From assembly GCA_015522645.1 (NCBI GenBank), contig WALV01000024.1:1-56171 (forward strand): 56,171 nucleotides of DNA. Direction: 5' to 3'. Source of the stretch: Candidatus Tiamatella sp. (GTDB taxonomy: Archaea; Thermoproteota; Thermoprotei_A; Sulfolobales; Acidilobaceae). How positions within the stretch are numbered: the first letter of the stretch is position 1; the number at the start of each line of letters is the position of its first letter. A program made the position numbers and the translations under genes. Below are positions 53,675 through 56,171 of this stretch, piece after piece. Below the pieces are notes generated by a model. That model ran no database searches. It was given only the letters and a program-made list of their open reading frames with translations, and was not told the origin of the DNA.

Positions 53675-54314
53675 ACTTTAGGCAGATGAATCCTTCTTTT
53701 CCACTGCATTTTCTCGGCTCCTCGATATAAGGAGGCTCTTTAGGATGGAACGTAAGTGTTCCTAAACAGTCTTCCAACTCGAAGCCAAGGCTGGATGCTG
53801 TATCGATTAGTTCTCCCCTAGTATAGAATCTAGCTACACTGTAGAATACATGGCCTTGACTAGCTAGCTCAGTATAATAATCTCCCCATGGACTATTTCT
53901 AGGGATAATGCAAACAATAATGCGTCCATCACTACTTACAATCCTACCGGCTTCCCTGAGAACCAGAATAGGCTTATCAACAAAACATATTGTCACCACA
54001 ATCAATACAGTCTTAAACACCCTGGACTTGAATGGTAAAGACTCGCCTACACCCTGGATAACCTCTATACCTCTCTTTCTTGCTTTAAGCAACATGTTAT
54101 AGCTAGGATCCACTCCAGTTAAGCATTTTAGTTTACTGGCAAACCACCCGGAGCCCACTCCTATTTCTAGACAGGGTTGATAGGGGTAATTAAGAGCTGA
54201 CTTTATAGCTCCAGCTTCGTTAAGAGCAATTATAATGTTTTTAGTGTACCAAGAATCATACTTCTCATAGCACTCGTCGAAGATACCAGCCGTTGACAAG
54301 GATTCTCCAACCAT
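53637..54314 (-). CDS. Class I SAM-dependent methyltransferase
   Basis: 225 residues with a Methyltransf_11-type fold. Motif I is CLEIGVGSGWFASKL, motif II is GVDPSYNMLLKARKRG, followed by VIQGVGESLPFKSRVFKTVL and IVCIIPRNSPWG. The N-terminal 30 residues (FDECYEKYDSWYTKN) match the usual family entry helix. The target is unknown. The ATG start at 54314 has no clear ribosome-binding site and may be leaderless. Confidence 0.85.
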   Translation of the reverse strand: MVGESLSTAGIFDECYEKYDSWYTKNIIIALNEAGAIKSALNYPYQPCLEIGVGSGWFASKLKCLTGVDPSYNMLLKARKRGIEVIQGVGESLPFKSRVFKTVLIVVTICFVDKPILVLREAGRIVSSDGRIIVCIIPRNSPWGDYYTELASQGHVFYSVARFYTRGELIDTASSLGFELEDCLGTLTFHPKEPPYIEEPRKCSGKEGFICLKFKPYSPQSSLFY

Positions 54315-54350
54315 TTAGAAATAATTGTTAGACAGAAAGAATATTTTTGA

Positions 54351-54611
54351 CTATGCAAGAAGGCTTTTAGCTACAACACTTATGTGGAGGTTACCGTTTC
54401 CATCCAAATAACCGAGCTCCGAGTCTAGGAGAACCTGTATTGCCCTGTCAATAATAGGACTCCAAGAACCATTCACTACATAAAGATCATCATAATTATC
54501 GAGTTTTCTTATAAGAAGAGAATGTAGCTCCTCAGGTGGCACGCCATCAGGTTCTTTACCCGCTATCTCTTTGACTGTCTCCATTATTATATCCTTAATT
54601 GTGTCAAACAC
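54351..54611 (-). CDS. Small conserved protein
   Basis: 86 residues, mostly helical, with no recognised domain; PDGVPPEELHSLLIRKLDNY and IDRAIQVLLDSELGYLDGNG are the most ordered-looking parts and suggest a small winged-helix-like fold. The GTG start at 54611 has GGGATGA 6 bases upstream. It may share a transcript with the methyltransferase gene 36 bases downstream on the minus strand. Confidence 0.6.
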   Translation of the reverse strand: MFDTIKDIIMETVKEIAGKEPDGVPPEELHSLLIRKLDNYDDLYVVNGSWSPIIDRAIQVLLDSELGYLDGNGNLHISVVAKSLLA

Positions 54612-54758
54612 GGTTAATCATCCCGGTGTTCCTATGATAACATTCTGACGTAAAAGTGTTTCAATGGTTAAACGTGATACTACCAGAGTATGCCTAGAGT
54701 AATCCACTGGTAACATTATAGAATTACACATTTGTTTGGTAAGGATAGGTTAAATATG

Positions 54759-54791
54759 CTTTTATACGAGGTTACAGACACATTTATATAT
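54759..54791 (+). promoter_or_regulatory. Promoter of citrate synthase gene
   Basis: Two TATA-like boxes precede the gene: TTTATA at 54761-54766 and TTTATATA at 54783-54790. With the first, transcription would start near 54788, so the GGGGTGA ribosome-binding site at 54805-54811 is in the messenger. The upstream in-frame ATG at 54790 then falls at the transcription start. Confidence 0.4.
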
Positions 54792-54819
54792 GCAAATCCC
54801 TTATGGGGTGAATCATAAC

Positions 54820-55983
54820 ATGACAGAACAACAGTATATCCGTGCACCTAAAGGGTTAGCCGGAGTAATTGTAGACCAAACAAAACTAAGCGGTGTCGAT
54901 CCCTCTGGACAAGCAACCATCTATAGAGGATACACTATAGACGACATAGGGGAACATGCAAGCTTCTACGAAGCAACCCACCTATTCCTATACGGGCATC
55001 TGCCCTGTGAAGACGAGCTAAAGGAAATAAAGAAGAAGATTGACTATGAGAGAGGCAATATACCCGAGAAACTATTCGATGCACTAAAACTATCCCCTAT
55101 AACACATCCAATGTACTATGGCTCATATGGCGTTACACTTCTAGGACAGTATCTAGCACCGGAATGGGACTTCTCCGATGAAACTCTCTTTGACCATGCA
55201 ATAAAACTAATAGCCAAGATACCAGTAGTATTCACTGCGGGATGGCATTTAGCTAGGACTGGAACGCTGATCAGGCCAGATCCAACTCTTGACCATGCAA
55301 CAGATGTGCTACGGATGATAACAGGAAGAATGCCAAATAAAGTTGAAGCAAGAGCATTCGAATCCAGCCTAGTCCTTTACATGGACCACGGCTTCAACGC
55401 TAGTACATTCACCACAAGAGTCATAGCGAGCACCCTTAGTGACATGTATAGTTCAATTGCTGGAGGTATTGGAGCACTTAAAGGCCCATTGCATGGAGGA
55501 GCAAATGAAAAAGCTATGGAAATGTTCCTAGATGCCCAGGAGAAAGCAAAGGCTAAGGGAGTACCTTTAAAGGAGTATATAATTGACTATATAAAAGATA
55601 AACTTGCAAAGAAAGAGAAAATTATGGGATTCGGTCATAGAGTGTACAAAGTACATGATCCGAGGACAGATGTACTAGCCAAGTACGTTAAACAATTGGA
55701 GAACGGTGAGTATTGGTTAGAAGTCCTGAAAGCATCCGAGAAAGTTATGAAGGAAGAAAAGAATTTACCAGCTAACGTTGACCTATATACAGGAGTTCTA
55801 TACTATCAATTGAAGATACCAATACGTATGTATACCCCGATATTTGCTATGGGAAGAATTGTAGGGTGGACAAGCCAGTATATAGAGCAAGTCAAGAACA
55901 ATAGGATTATAAGGCCTACAGAGGAATACGTTGGCCCGACAGGTTTAAAGTATAAACCTCTCGAAGAGAGGTGCAAACAGTAA
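54820..55983 (+). CDS. gltA: Citrate synthase
   Basis: Condenses oxaloacetate and acetyl-CoA to citrate, the entry of the citric acid cycle. The protein opens with GLAGVIVDQTKLSGVDPSGQ and YRGYTIDDI. Catalytic residues are the His in GPLHGGANEKAM, His in MGFGHRVYKVHDPRTDVL and Asp in NVDLYTGVLYY. The 387-residue length matches archaeal citrate synthases, with no sign of methylcitrate specificity visible. ATG 54820 is chosen because GGGGTGA is 8 bases upstream; the ATG 54790 lies in the promoter. Confidence 0.95.
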   Translation: MTEQQYIRAPKGLAGVIVDQTKLSGVDPSGQATIYRGYTIDDIGEHASFYEATHLFLYGHLPCEDELKEIKKKIDYERGNIPEKLFDALKLSPITHPMYYGSYGVTLLGQYLAPEWDFSDETLFDHAIKLIAKIPVVFTAGWHLARTGTLIRPDPTLDHATDVLRMITGRMPNKVEARAFESSLVLYMDHGFNASTFTTRVIASTLSDMYSSIAGGIGALKGPLHGGANEKAMEMFLDAQEKAKAKGVPLKEYIIDYIKDKLAKKEKIMGFGHRVYKVHDPRTDVLAKYVKQLENGEYWLEVLKASEKVMKEEKNLPANVDLYTGVLYYQLKIPIRMYTPIFAMGRIVGWTSQYIEQVKNNRIIRPTEEYVGPTGLKYKPLEERCKQ

Positions 55984-56019
55984 TCCTCCGCCCTCCATAT
56001 TCTTTTTATTTCATTGTAA

Positions 56020-56171
56020 GGTCAAACAATTCCTTCTCGGTGGACGATCTTCGGGGAATGGCTGCTCTACACCTTTATAGTGTTCTTAGGGTTTGGTGCA
56101 GGAAATAGCATTGTAAAAGAAGCTACAATAAGAGGCCTCAACGCCTCAATGTTCCTAGTAGTATCATATAT
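56020..56171 (+). CDS. Possible partial membrane protein, cut by window end
   Basis: The frame is open from 56020 to the edge and encodes WTIFGEWLLYTFIVFLGFGA then GNSIVKEATIRGLNASMFLV, a transmembrane segment followed by a loop and another hydrophobic stretch. No ATG, GTG or TTG precedes it in frame; the first is the GTG at about 56074. AAGG at 56018-56021 could serve an ATT start. It may be a real gene with an unusual start or a fragment. Confidence 0.35.

Noticed and set aside
1-56171. CRISPR array or provirus
   Set aside because: I saw no regularly spaced repeats, no integrase and no phage structural genes when reading the window.

Overview
The window looks like chromosomal DNA of a hyperthermophilic crenarchaeon, probably Desulfurococcales-like; the genus cannot be fixed from sequence alone. 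The reasons are GGTG/GGTGA ribosome-binding sites, many TTG and GTG starts, heavy AGA/AGG/ATA codon use, TATA-type promoters, short gene gaps, and several archaeal protein types: a tungsten aldehyde ferredoxin oxidoreductase, a GAPN-type aldehyde dehydrogenase, MfnA-type decarboxylase, SufBCD and a non-catalytic tRNA-splicing-endonuclease paralogue. One tRNA gene (Pro, TGG) is present. I saw no rRNA, CRISPR array, insertion sequence or provirus.

Layout. 1-2463: the end of a type IV pilus/secretion pair (ATPase cut by the left edge, then a TadC-like membrane platform). 2431-8490: thyX, PEP synthase, hisS and a MoaD-like gene. 8578-14598: the aldehyde oxidoreductase, a HAD phosphatase and the sufCBD operon. 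14589-24930: a surface protein, isocitrate dehydrogenase, mtnA, an EndA-like subunit, a PLP decarboxylase, a DUF711 protein, tRNA-Pro, an MBL-fold enzyme and two unknown genes. 24997-32359: a radical SAM gene followed by six tightly overlapping genes built around MoxR, DUF58, DUF4129 and DUF4350. 32363-43826: DUF364, an MBL hydrolase, a 600-base gap with one small candidate gene, an HD hydrolase, GAPN, an amino-acid permease fused to a nucleotidyltransferase, a membrane-anchored nuclease, a 2-hydroxyacid dehydrogenase/ThDP enzyme pair and a DNA glycosylase. 43908-48245: a palindromic operator, a giant MMPL/RND exporter and a PadR regulator. 48226-56171: an orphan DNA methyltransferase, an alpha/beta hydrolase, SufS, a class II amidotransferase, a double-HTH protein, small unknown genes and citrate synthase.

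How the genes fit together. Central carbon genes are scattered: PEP synthase (gluconeogenesis), GAPN (ferredoxin- and phosphate-independent glyceraldehyde-3-phosphate oxidation), citrate synthase and NADP isocitrate dehydrogenase (oxidative arm of the citric acid cycle), and a W-pterin aldehyde oxidoreductase feeding ferredoxin. Fe-S assembly is represented by sufCBD and a distant sufS. The least explained parts are the permease-nucleotidyltransferase fusion, the MMPL-PadR unit with its operator, the MoxR cluster without a transglutaminase, the hydroxyacid dehydrogenase/ThDP pair, and the MoaD-like protein without a terminal diglycine.

Functions are assigned from motifs and remembered family features. 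No database search was run.
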